From positions 1 through 22,877 of the forward strand of contig LXTK01000023.1 of the NCBI GenBank assembly GCA_001643475.1: 22,877 nt of DNA. The letters run 5' to 3'. The first letter of the stretch is position 1. Every line of letters begins with the position of its first letter. Below, in pieces: positions 7,215-14,989 of this stretch. The notes under the pieces are model-generated. The model was not told the DNA's origin, did not search any database, and saw only the letters and a program-made list of their open reading frames with translations. This DNA comes from Proteobacteria bacterium SPGG2 (GTDB taxonomy: Bacteria; Pseudomonadota; Gammaproteobacteria; Acidiferrobacterales; SPGG2). The translations under genes were made by a program, and so were the position numbers.

Positions 7215-9821
7215 TTATTCGCGCTTTTTGTTAGGTCCTGACAATCCATGCCGCTGCAATTTGTAGTGCAGCGTATTTGGCCGCAGCCCGAGCAGGCGCG
7301 CCGTTTTCGACTTATTACCATCGCAGCGTTCGAGAGTTTGCACGATCAGACGCGCCTCGAACTCAGATACGTGCTCATCCAAGGATTTGTTTGTGACCTC
7401 GTAATCGAGATCTGCCATCTCGGGGGGACGTTCTTGCTTCGATTGCAGTCGTCGGAAGACCGAGGCCTTTAACGCGCTTACGCTAACCGGAAACTCCTCG
7501 GCCATGAGTTCGTCGACTTCGGTTTGGCGTAAATAATTTTCACTACCTGTTTGTAGATTGAATTGCAGCGTGTAGTAGTGAACCAGCGGTTGTATGTCAG
7601 CCTTTCGTTCACACATGTTTGGTATGTCGAGAAGCAACGGGCCACACTTTTGGTTGATAGCCCGCACTCGATCCGCGATGTCCCTGGCATCACCGCTGCA
7701 TGCGGCAATCACACGCGTTTCATCCTCCTGCGTTATCGTTGCAAGTAACTTGCTGCGGGCAACGCCAGACGCCGCAGAAAGATCATCGATCATCAGCGTC
7801 CCGCTTTTGCAATCATCGAGCGACAAAGCAAAATCGTCGCCGTGGTTGGCCGTCTGTTCCAACTCGGAGACCCTCAATATCTTGAGCCTACCTCGTTGGT
7901 TGCTGGCCTCGTACATGTAGCTTGCAAGCGCAGCCGCCTGTTGAATGTCGGTGGTTGAAATGAGAACGGGCTCCATGAGGCCGGCAAGCCGGCGCGCCTC
8001 GGCCAGGACATGCGAAAACGCCTGACTACGGGCGACCAATGGACAATTCGGGTCGTGAACAGCGAAAACTGCCTTACGTAACTCAGCCATTGCATAGACC
8101 GTTCGTACTAAGGCCTCTTCCGTGATTTCCCTTGGCATTAGCTGAATCAGTGAACCGAGCAACTGCTTTTTGTGCTTGAAAGCAAACTCGCTCGCCCCCG
8201 ACCCGTATAGCAGGATCGCCACCCGGCCACGGTTTTCGGTGGCTAGTTTCAAAAACTTGTTCTCTGCGGCCGATGTGCCGCGCTCAACCTGCGCAACCAA
8301 GACGTCGGGTAGGCTTTTGCGTCTGAAACCAATCGAATCCGGTCCCACAAAATGGGCTGTTTGTGGAAAGTGTTGGCGCAAGCGGCGCGCCATCGGTTTG
8401 TCGCGTGCGAGCAGAGTGACGGTAGCCGCGAGCGCCCCGGCCGAGGTCTCCGCTCGTCTACGTCCCAAGCTATCCGCCCGTTGCTCTTTGAGTAGACACA
8501 TGTTTTCGCGGCGCAGCGTTTCAACGTCACGTTGCAAGGGTGCAAGCCTGCTTTCGGTTTTCTCGACCTGACGTTGCATTAAGCGCATTTGCTTATTCGC
8601 CTCTGCCAGTTGCGCGCGCATGGTTAAGAGTTTGTCCAGAAACAGGTCTGCCATCTTGTCGAACAGTTCCTCGACAAGCCGGAAGTCGAGCGGTGTGTAG
8701 ACGTGTTCGCTGAAGGAATCGCCGAGCAAAAGCCAACCTGATGCGTTTCGACTATGCGGATAGAACGGAACAGCCGCCGCGACACCGTAACGCTTCATCA
8801 CCATATAGGCCTCAGGATAAACGTCCTTAATTTCGTTTGTGACGATGATACTTTTTGCTTCGAATAGCGCTTCTTGCGGAATCCGAATCATGCAGTCTTG
8901 CGCACCGGCCGCAGCCACTACTGTTGCTTTGCTGTCTACGAGCGCGACTGGACATCCTAAAGTACGGGCTAGCTGGCTGACCGCTTCGTTGACGGAAGGA
9001 AGGTTGGCAATCTCGGCGATCATATCCCGGATGCGACGATAGAATGCGGCCTTACGTTGCCTGACCTTTGACCAGGGAATATAAAATTGAATATCGAAAA
9101 GCCGATGCTGGTGGATAGCATATGCCGTTGCAGTGAGAAAAAATGTTACAGCCACGGGTAACAATACTGTGGCATTTATCGGGATCATGGTGCTGTCGGT
9201 AGCGTTGATATACCTCACCCCGAAATGTCCCAGGATTACTACAGCCAGCACTACAAAAAGGTACGGCAGCAAGCCGATTAGCACGAATTTGTTTCTTAGT
9301 CTCCAAGATGCAGTCTCTTGTTTCATGCTCCCATAGGCCAGAACAAATGGAACGGCAACCAAATAACCCACCGCGTAGATTTCAAATAAGAAATAGTATG
9401 GCCCCGGTATTTTGGTGATTGTGTATTCGAGGGGCTCGAACCCGGCGACGAGGGCTGTCGTGAAACAGAGCATTAGCCCGAGTAATATCGCAGGCGCGTA
9501 AAGCAGGATCCGAAACAGGAGTCGAATGTCTCGGTTGCCGAAGCCCAAAGCGAGGGCCAGCGCCAAGTGGAGCAGCAGCGCGATTGCCGCAATGCTTGCG
9601 CCGTAGTAGATAAAACCATAAATCTCGGAGGCAGACCCGTGTTTGGCTATCGCGTTAAGGCCAGAACCTTCTGCCAAATTTTGTATAGAGAGGGCGAAAA
9701 GCAAAGACAAATAAAGGCGGGTCTCAAGCGTTCGGACCTGCGAAAGTCTTGCGTAGACAAATAGGATGCCTTTAGCAATAAGTGCTACGAGGGCAGGAAT
9801 GGTGACGGCGGCTAGTCCCAT
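7215..9821 (-). CDS. Membrane-anchored, degenerate sigma-54-activator-like regulator (7TM-GAF-pseudoreceiver-AAA-Fis HTH)
   Basis: This is an intact 868-codon gene. Domains by inspection: seven hydrophobic segments (about 4-24, 35-50, 67-93, 99-126, 142-164, 176-200, 212-236) like the 7TM sensor half of some histidine kinases; a GAF-like region (270-395); a coiled coil (396-450); a receiver-like segment (465-575) without the usual phospho-acceptor Asp; a domain at 590-790 aligned in order with NtrC-type AAA+ modules; and a Fis-type helix-turn-helix (835-860, NKSKTARLLGLRPNTLHYKL). In the AAA part, Walker B survives as GTLMIDDL (674-681) and the RERxxDI region as CERKADIQPL (737-746). Walker A is replaced by ISTTDIQQ (621-628), and the GAFTGA sigma-54 contact loop is absent, with the intervening segment shortened. 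It should bind DNA but not hydrolyse ATP or remodel sigma-54. Start: ATG 9819-9821 with a weak ribosome site. Confidence 0.85.
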   Translation of the reverse strand: MGLAAVTIPALVALIAKGILFVYARLSQVRTLETRLYLSLLFALSIQNLAEGSGLNAIAKHGSASEIYGFIYYGASIAAIALLLHLALALALGFGNRDIRLLFRILLYAPAILLGLMLCFTTALVAGFEPLEYTITKIPGPYYFLFEIYAVGYLVAVPFVLAYGSMKQETASWRLRNKFVLIGLLPYLFVVLAVVILGHFGVRYINATDSTMIPINATVLLPVAVTFFLTATAYAIHQHRLFDIQFYIPWSKVRQRKAAFYRRIRDMIAEIANLPSVNEAVSQLARTLGCPVALVDSKATVVAAAGAQDCMIRIPQEALFEAKSIIVTNEIKDVYPEAYMVMKRYGVAAAVPFYPHSRNASGWLLLGDSFSEHVYTPLDFRLVEELFDKMADLFLDKLLTMRAQLAEANKQMRLMQRQVEKTESRLAPLQRDVETLRRENMCLLKEQRADSLGRRRAETSAGALAATVTLLARDKPMARRLRQHFPQTAHFVGPDSIGFRRKSLPDVLVAQVERGTSAAENKFLKLATENRGRVAILLYGSGASEFAFKHKKQLLGSLIQLMPREITEEALVRTVYAMAELRKAVFAVHDPNCPLVARSQAFSHVLAEARRLAGLMEPVLISTTDIQQAAALASYMYEASNQRGRLKILRVSELEQTANHGDDFALSLDDCKSGTLMIDDLSAASGVARSKLLATITQEDETRVIAACSGDARDIADRVRAINQKCGPLLLDIPNMCERKADIQPLVHYYTLQFNLQTGSENYLRQTEVDELMAEEFPVSVSALKASVFRRLQSKQERPPEMADLDYEVTNKSLDEHVSEFEARLIVQTLERCDGNKSKTARLLGLRPNTLHYKLQRHGLSGPNKKRE

Positions 9822-9928
9822 GGCTCAGCTAAGACACTCGAGCACTGTAGGGAAGACAATGGTCACCCCAGCCATCTGCGGCAAAGGGTGGCCAATAGGC
9901 TAGCGTTAACGAAGCATTTATGTAAAGG

Positions 9929-10706
9929 TCACGCAGCATCCCACATGAGACCCGCTTGACTAGCGCAGATCCCACTGCGAGTTCCGGACATATAAATCTT
10001 TGTGCCGGACTGCACCCGTCCCTGTTGACGCGCCATGTGCAGTGTGTAAGGAATGGTGGCTGATATGGTGTTTGCCATCGTCTCCACCGTGTTTGGTATT
10101 CTCTCCTCCACCGCCGGGCTAATCGCCCTATGAAACTTCAGGGCCTTGCGCCCAACCTGATGCGGAAGGTACAGGGAGATGTCCTCCGATGTCTAGCCGA
10201 GCTTTCCGGTAGACCGCAAAAACATATCACGGACTAGTTTAGCTGTCTCGGCAACAATGGCCGTCATGTCTGTCTCCAGCGCCGTTTTTAGGTCGTCCAG
10301 ACGCATAGGCGATAGTGCTTGCCTGAGATCCAACCATGATTCCCCGAAAACCGCTGTCGGGATCCATCTTAGGCCCCATAATGGGGGCGGCGCCCGCATC
10401 CCCTCGCGTTAGGCCAGCCGCTATGTTCATGAAGGCATCTCTATCGTGCGAGTTCAGTAGCACTTTGTCCGCGTTAATCGTATTCGGAATTCTTGTAAGC
10501 GGCGGCAACAGCTAGATCGGAGGGATTACCACTCCTCGGGCGGCACCCGCCTTTCCTTGATCCCCATTACGCTGTCAAGCCAGTCGGTTGGAACGCCAAA
10601 GCGGTTCTCACTGTCTATGTACTCCATGATTTCGCGTGATTTTACAAGTCTGTTGAGGGCGATAGACACCTACGCCCAGAACACGAGAATGTCCTTGTGT
10701 AAACAT
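9929..10706 (-). pseudogene. 3-oxoacyl-ACP synthase III (FabH-like) family gene, heavily broken
   Basis: Fragments in shifting frames spell a ketoacyl synthase III. The start (ATG 10706, with GAGG just upstream) gives HSRVLGVGVYRPQQT. After a frameshift near 10637 comes EIMEYIDSEN, then PTDWLDSVMGIKERRVPPEEW and a TAA (10526-10528). Another frame continues PSDLAVAAAYKNSEYD to a TAA (10474-10476). Next come INADKVLLNS and GDAGAAPIMGPK, a shift near 10350, an in-frame TAG (10193-10195), then SEDISLYLPHQVGRKALK, NTVETMANTISATIPY and the ending SGTRSGICASQAGLMWDAA. The His (LPHQ) and Asn (MANT) of the triad remain. The segment with the active-site Cys, roughly 60 residues between NSEYD and INADKV, is gone. 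The total span (778 bp) is well below the roughly 1 kb of an intact gene. It lies upstream of the regulator on the same strand. Confidence 0.82.
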
Positions 10707-10892
10707 GATTGGTCCTCTTGGTTGAGGTCTAATTGAAAAAATGACGCACCGACCAAGGGTGTTGCGAAGCAATGCCGCGATGGCTCGAAATGCCTGGGGC
10801 GTGGCCGAATCGGCGTAGGGTGATCGCTCTTCGTGCGTCGATAGTGTCAACGCCCGGACGATGGCGTCAACATAGTAAGATATGTCATTCAA
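10707..10892 (-). pseudogene. Unrecognised coding remnant upstream of the KAS III pseudogene
   Basis: An open stretch beginning MNDISYYVDAIVRALT and continuing through PQAFRAIAALLRNTLG has protein-like composition for about 45 codons, then runs into the KAS III start region in the same frame. I cannot assign a family. It could be the tail of a lost gene in the former KAS III operon, or chance. No ribosome site supports the apparent start at 10892. Confidence 0.25.
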
Positions 10893-11127
10893 ATTCTTGA
10901 TAAAATTTTTTAGTCGGCGCCTCTTTTAATTTGAAATCAATGATTTGTGTGATTGAAGTGAAGGTTCTTGATTGTACCTATAGCCTTCGGATTGCGCTCA
11001 TTTCGTCTTAATTACACCAGCCGAAACTCCTTGGCCATGGGGCCTTCTAATCTAAAGTTGGTAAAATTCCCCGATCGAGCCCGTTAGTGGCGGTAAGCAC
11101 CGGGTCTGAGGTGGTGCGGAGGACGCT
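10893..11127. other. AT-rich divergent intergenic region before fadE
   Basis: No gene is seen. The stretch 10895-11010 is clearly AT-richer than its surroundings, with long A and T runs, and must hold the promoter of the fadE operon; no confident -35/-10 pair or FadR/PsrA-type operator was recognised. A clear ribosome site, CGGAGGACG, lies just before the fadE ATG. Confidence 0.5.
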
Positions 11128-13590
11128 ATGAATCTTTTACTCTGGATTGCTATTGGTTTCGTGAGTGCGTGGCTATTGGCCTATCTGGCGGCACCGCTCT
11201 ATTTATGGACTATCGCGGTGGCACTAGTGGTGGCGGCATATGGCTTCCTGCACGGCGTTTCTGTGGGTTACGGCGTTATCGCTGTGTTATTGGCGCTGTT
11301 GGCCATCGCGCTTAATGTCCCCTTAATTCGTCGCAAATTGGTCAGTGACCGCTTGCTAGAGATCTTTCGCGAAATAATGCCGACCATGTCGGCGACTGAA
11401 CGTGAGGCCATGGACGCGGGAACCGTGTGGTGGGATGCGGACCTCTTTAGTGGCCGCCCATCTTGGAAGAAGCTACTGGCGGTACCCGCGCCCAAGCTTT
11501 CTGATGAAGAACAAGCGTTTATCGACGGGCCGACGGAAGAGCTGTGCCATCTCACCGACGATTGGCAGATCACTCATGAGTTGCAAGATCTACCCCCTGA
11601 GGTGTGGCGTTTTATTCGCGAACAAGGATTCCTCGGGATGATCATCCCGAAACAATACGGCGGCCTTGGATTCTCAGCCCTGGCCCACTCGGACGTGGTG
11701 GTAAAGCTCGCCAGCCGTAGTATCGCGGTGGCCAGTACGGTCATGGTGCCCAACTCACTGGGTCCGGCGGAGCTGCTGTTGCACTACGGTACCGAGGAGC
11801 AAAAGGACCACTATCTACCGCGTCTGGCATGCGGGCAGGAGATCCCTTGTTTCGCTTTAACCAGCCCCGAGGCCGGCAGCGACGCCAGCGCCATGCCCGA
11901 CAAGGGTGTTGTGTGCAAAGGTGATTTTGACGACAGGCCTGACGTGCTTGGAATCCGCTTAAACTGGCAAAAGCGTTACATCACCCTGGGACCGGTTGCT
12001 ACCGTGCTGGGCCTTGCCTTTAGGCTTTACGACCCGGAACATTTGCTCGGTGAGCAAGAGGATCTCGGCATTACGGCGGCGCTAATTCCAACCGATACCC
12101 CTGGCATCACCATCGGTAGGCGCCACGATCCCCTAGGGATTCCGTTCCAAAACGGTCCCAATAGCGGACAGAACGTGTTCATCCCCGTGGATTGGGTAAT
12201 TGGCGGGGCTGCCGGCGTCGGACAGGGTTGGCGTATGTTGGTGGAACGGCTGGCAGCTGGGCGTGCTATTTCGTTGCCGGCCATGGGTACCAGCGGCGGC
12301 AAGGTCGCCAGCCGTGTCACCGGTGCCTACGCGCGCGTACGGCGACAATTCCGGTTACCGATTGGTCGGTTTGAGGGAGTCGAGGAAGCATTAGCCCGCA
12401 TCGGTGCCACGACTTACATGATGGACGCGGCCCGCACGCTGACAGCGCAGGCGATAGATTTGGGTGAGAATCCGTCGGTGATCTCCGCCATTGTCAAATA
12501 TCATCTCACTGAAGGCATGCGTCGCGTTATCAATGATGCTATGGACGTGCATGGCGGTTCCGGCATATGTCTGGGGCCGGCCAACCTGCTCGGACGCGCC
12601 TACCAGGGTCTACCCATCACCATCACAGTCGAAGGCGCCAACATCATGACGCGTTCGCTTATCATTTATGGGCAAGGCGCGATCCGTTGTCACCCGTATG
12701 TCTACCGCGAGCTGCAAGCAGTGGCTGATGCAGACCTACGCCGGGCATCCAAGACATTCGACAAGGCCATCTTTGGTCATGTTGGTCATGTCATCAGCAA
12801 TGCGGTGCGCGCCCTGTCGTTAGGAATGACAGGTGCCCGGGTCGTCCGTGCCCCGGTATCCGGACCCACCCGCCGTTACTATCAACATCTTGTCCGCGTC
12901 AGTGCTGCCTTTGCGTTCACGTCCGACGTTGCCATGTTTGTATTCGGTGGCGCCTTAAAGCGCAAGGAGAAAATCTCCGGTCGCCTGGCAGACGTTTTGA
13001 GCTACATGTACCTGGCCAGTGCTGCGCTCAAACGGTTCGAGGACCAGCATAGGCCCCGTAGCGATTTACCGCTCGTCAAATGGGTGTGTGAGGACGCGCT
13101 CTATCGCATGCAACAGGCACTCGATGGCGTAATTCGAAACTTTCCCAATCGGCCGATGGCCTGGCTGCTACGTCGTTTCGTGTTTCCCTTCGGGCGTCGT
13201 TTTAGGGTTCCTAGCGACAGGCTTGGGCACCAAGTGGCGAGCTTACTGCTGGTGCCCTCGGATGCCCGCGACCGGCTCACCAAGGGTATGTATATACCGA
13301 AAGATCTAAATGAGCCTATCGGTCGCCTAGAAGATGCGCTGCCAAAGGTAATTGCAGCCGAACCCCTAGAACGCAAGATCCATCGTGTGCTGGACAGTCA
13401 GGCATTCGTCACACGTGATTATGATGCGCTAATCGGTGACGCATTACGCCTAGGTGTCCTCAATGATGATGAGGCCAACCGGCTTCGCGCCGCCTTCGAG
13501 GCCCGTCATCAAGTAATTCAAGTGGATGACTTTCCTGCGAGCAGTACCCTAGTCTCCGCCATCGAGCGGGCCGACGTGGCTGGGTTCTAG
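11128..13590 (+). CDS. fadE: Acyl-CoA dehydrogenase FadE
   Basis: This 820-residue FAD enzyme catalyses the first oxidation of acyl-CoA beta-oxidation; E. coli FadE is 814 residues and alignable throughout. The N-terminus has two hydrophobic segments (about 1-24 and 26-67), as in FadE, suggesting attachment to the inner membrane. In the core are STVMVPNSLGPAELLLHYGT, PCFALTSPEAGSDA (FAD/substrate region), the FQNGP segment, and the catalytic glutamate in ITVEGANIMTRS (Glu502). The C-terminal extension specific to FadE is complete, including the conserved VDDF near the end. A GGAGG site precedes the ATG. It is followed by fadI-like and fadJ-like genes on the same strand, so the unit is a beta-oxidation operon. 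No lesion was found. Confidence 0.96.
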   Translation: MNLLLWIAIGFVSAWLLAYLAAPLYLWTIAVALVVAAYGFLHGVSVGYGVIAVLLALLAIALNVPLIRRKLVSDRLLEIFREIMPTMSATEREAMDAGTVWWDADLFSGRPSWKKLLAVPAPKLSDEEQAFIDGPTEELCHLTDDWQITHELQDLPPEVWRFIREQGFLGMIIPKQYGGLGFSALAHSDVVVKLASRSIAVASTVMVPNSLGPAELLLHYGTEEQKDHYLPRLACGQEIPCFALTSPEAGSDASAMPDKGVVCKGDFDDRPDVLGIRLNWQKRYITLGPVATVLGLAFRLYDPEHLLGEQEDLGITAALIPTDTPGITIGRRHDPLGIPFQNGPNSGQNVFIPVDWVIGGAAGVGQGWRMLVERLAAGRAISLPAMGTSGGKVASRVTGAYARVRRQFRLPIGRFEGVEEALARIGATTYMMDAARTLTAQAIDLGENPSVISAIVKYHLTEGMRRVINDAMDVHGGSGICLGPANLLGRAYQGLPITITVEGANIMTRSLIIYGQGAIRCHPYVYRELQAVADADLRRASKTFDKAIFGHVGHVISNAVRALSLGMTGARVVRAPVSGPTRRYYQHLVRVSAAFAFTSDVAMFVFGGALKRKEKISGRLADVLSYMYLASAALKRFEDQHRPRSDLPLVKWVCEDALYRMQQALDGVIRNFPNRPMAWLLRRFVFPFGRRFRVPSDRLGHQVASLLLVPSDARDRLTKGMYIPKDLNEPIGRLEDALPKVIAAEPLERKIHRVLDSQAFVTRDYDALIGDALRLGVLNDDEANRLRAAFEARHQVIQVDDFPASSTLVSAIERADVAGF

Positions 13591-13717
13591 CTGAAAGCAC
13601 GTGCTTGGGCACGACCACACCTATCTTGTTTGCAGCCTTACCTTCGGGAAACCACAGTCGTTGAATTACAATGGGTGTACGCCATGTTGACGGTTAAGCC
13701 AACAGGAGGATTCATTG

Positions 13718-14989
13718 GTGGCGACTAGTAAAGTCTTTGTAGTCGATGGCGCACGTACGCCGTTCCTTCGGGCCCAGGGCAAACTCGGGCCTTTCAGTGC
13801 AGCAGACCTCGCAGTGGCAGCTGGCCGGCCGGTACTTGCACGCATGCCGTTTGCACCGTCTGTCATCGACGAGGTTATCGTCGGTTGCGTTATCCCAGCG
13901 CCGGATGAAGCGAATATTGCGCGCATCATTTCTCTTCGACTCGGTTGCGGCAAACAGGTGCCGGCGTTTACGGTGCAACGCAATTGTGCCTCTGGTCTGC
14001 AAGCCATTGCCTCGGCGAGTGAGCGCATCGCGCTAGGCCACTCTGATATCGTATTGGCTGGCGGTACGGAAGCGATGAGTCGTGCACCCGTGCAGTGGAA
14101 TGCCGCCATGGTCACCTGGTTGGCTGGAGTTATGCGCGCACGCACTGGGTTCGCACGCCTTAAGGCAATGGCCGGTATTCGGCCCGCGTATCTGAAACCG
14201 GTTTTTACGTTGTTATTAGGACTGAGTGATCCATTAGTCAAACTTTCGATGGGGCAAACAGCGGAGGTGTTGACGCATCGATTTTTAATTACCCGCGAAC
14301 AGCAAGACACCTACGCGCAGCAAAGCCACGAGCGCTTAGCGGCGGCATTCGATGACGGTCATATGCAAGGAGAGATAGCAACGCTTTATGACGCCCGTGG
14401 CGAACACTATTGTGAAGACACCGGTCTGCGTCGAAATTCGACCCTCGAGAAACTTGCCAAACTCAGACCAGCGTTCGATCGTGATTACGGTTCGGTTACC
14501 GCCGGCAATAGCTCGCAGGTTACCGATGGCGCCGCCATGCTTATGCTCGCCAGTGAAACGGCGGTAAAACGGCATAACCTGCCGGTGATGGGTGAAGTCG
14601 TGGGACATGCCTGGGCTGGCGTAGACCCGCGGCAGATGGGCCTGGGACCGGTGCACGCAGTGGCCAAGCTGTTGCAAAAACACGGTGTCGCGATGTCGGA
14701 CCTCGCGCACATGGAACTCAACGAGGCATTTGCGGCACAGGTGTTGGCGTGTCAGGCCGCGTGGGCGAGTCGCGACTATGCGCGCGACGAATTGGATATG
14801 AAAGAGCCCCTAGGCAGCATAGATATGGAACGCCTTAACCCCGAGGGCGGAGCCGTCGCCTGCGGACATCCGGTTGGCGCCAGTGGCGCGCGCTTGGTGT
14901 TGCACATGTTGTATGCCCTTAGGCGAAAAGGTGGGGGAACTGGTGTTGCCACCCTTTGTAGGTCTTGCAAGAGTTCGACGACATCATAG
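13718..14989 (+). CDS. fadI: 3-ketoacyl-CoA thiolase (FadI-like), C-terminus replaced by a deletion junction
   Basis: This thiolase cleaves 3-ketoacyl-CoA to acetyl-CoA and a shortened acyl-CoA. Nucleophile Cys90 sits in QRNCASGLQA; NEAFAAQ and the His384 motif CGHPVGASGA are intact, and the second active-site Cys is the last normal residue (GVATLC, Cys414). The family then continues with a glycine-rich IGGGxG-type turn and a final strand. Here those residues are replaced by RSCKSSTTS and a stop. The normal C-terminus is therefore missing and activity is doubtful. GTG at 13718 was chosen because AGGAGGA (13704-13710) lies 7 bases upstream; a TTG at 13715 is also possible. Gene order (thiolase before hydratase) and size fit FadI better than FadA. 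The 3' end overlaps the fadJ-like frame. Confidence 0.85.
   Translation: MATSKVFVVDGARTPFLRAQGKLGPFSAADLAVAAGRPVLARMPFAPSVIDEVIVGCVIPAPDEANIARIISLRLGCGKQVPAFTVQRNCASGLQAIASASERIALGHSDIVLAGGTEAMSRAPVQWNAAMVTWLAGVMRARTGFARLKAMAGIRPAYLKPVFTLLLGLSDPLVKLSMGQTAEVLTHRFLITREQQDTYAQQSHERLAAAFDDGHMQGEIATLYDARGEHYCEDTGLRRNSTLEKLAKLRPAFDRDYGSVTAGNSSQVTDGAAMLMLASETAVKRHNLPVMGEVVGHAWAGVDPRQMGLGPVHAVAKLLQKHGVAMSDLAHMELNEAFAAQVLACQAAWASRDYARDELDMKEPLGSIDMERLNPEGGAVACGHPVGASGARLVLHMLYALRRKGGGTGVATLCRSCKSSTTS

Noticed and set aside
9881..9894. A TGG...TTTGC element on the minus strand upstream of the regulator gene, resembling a sigma-54 promoter
   Set aside because: The GG to GC spacing is 9 bases, not the required 10, and the rest of the match is poor.
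13666..14310. A long antisense open frame of 214 codons within the thiolase gene
   Set aside because: It is a shadow of the thiolase reading frame, with no ribosome site and composition unlike a protein; the sense frame has clear catalytic motifs.
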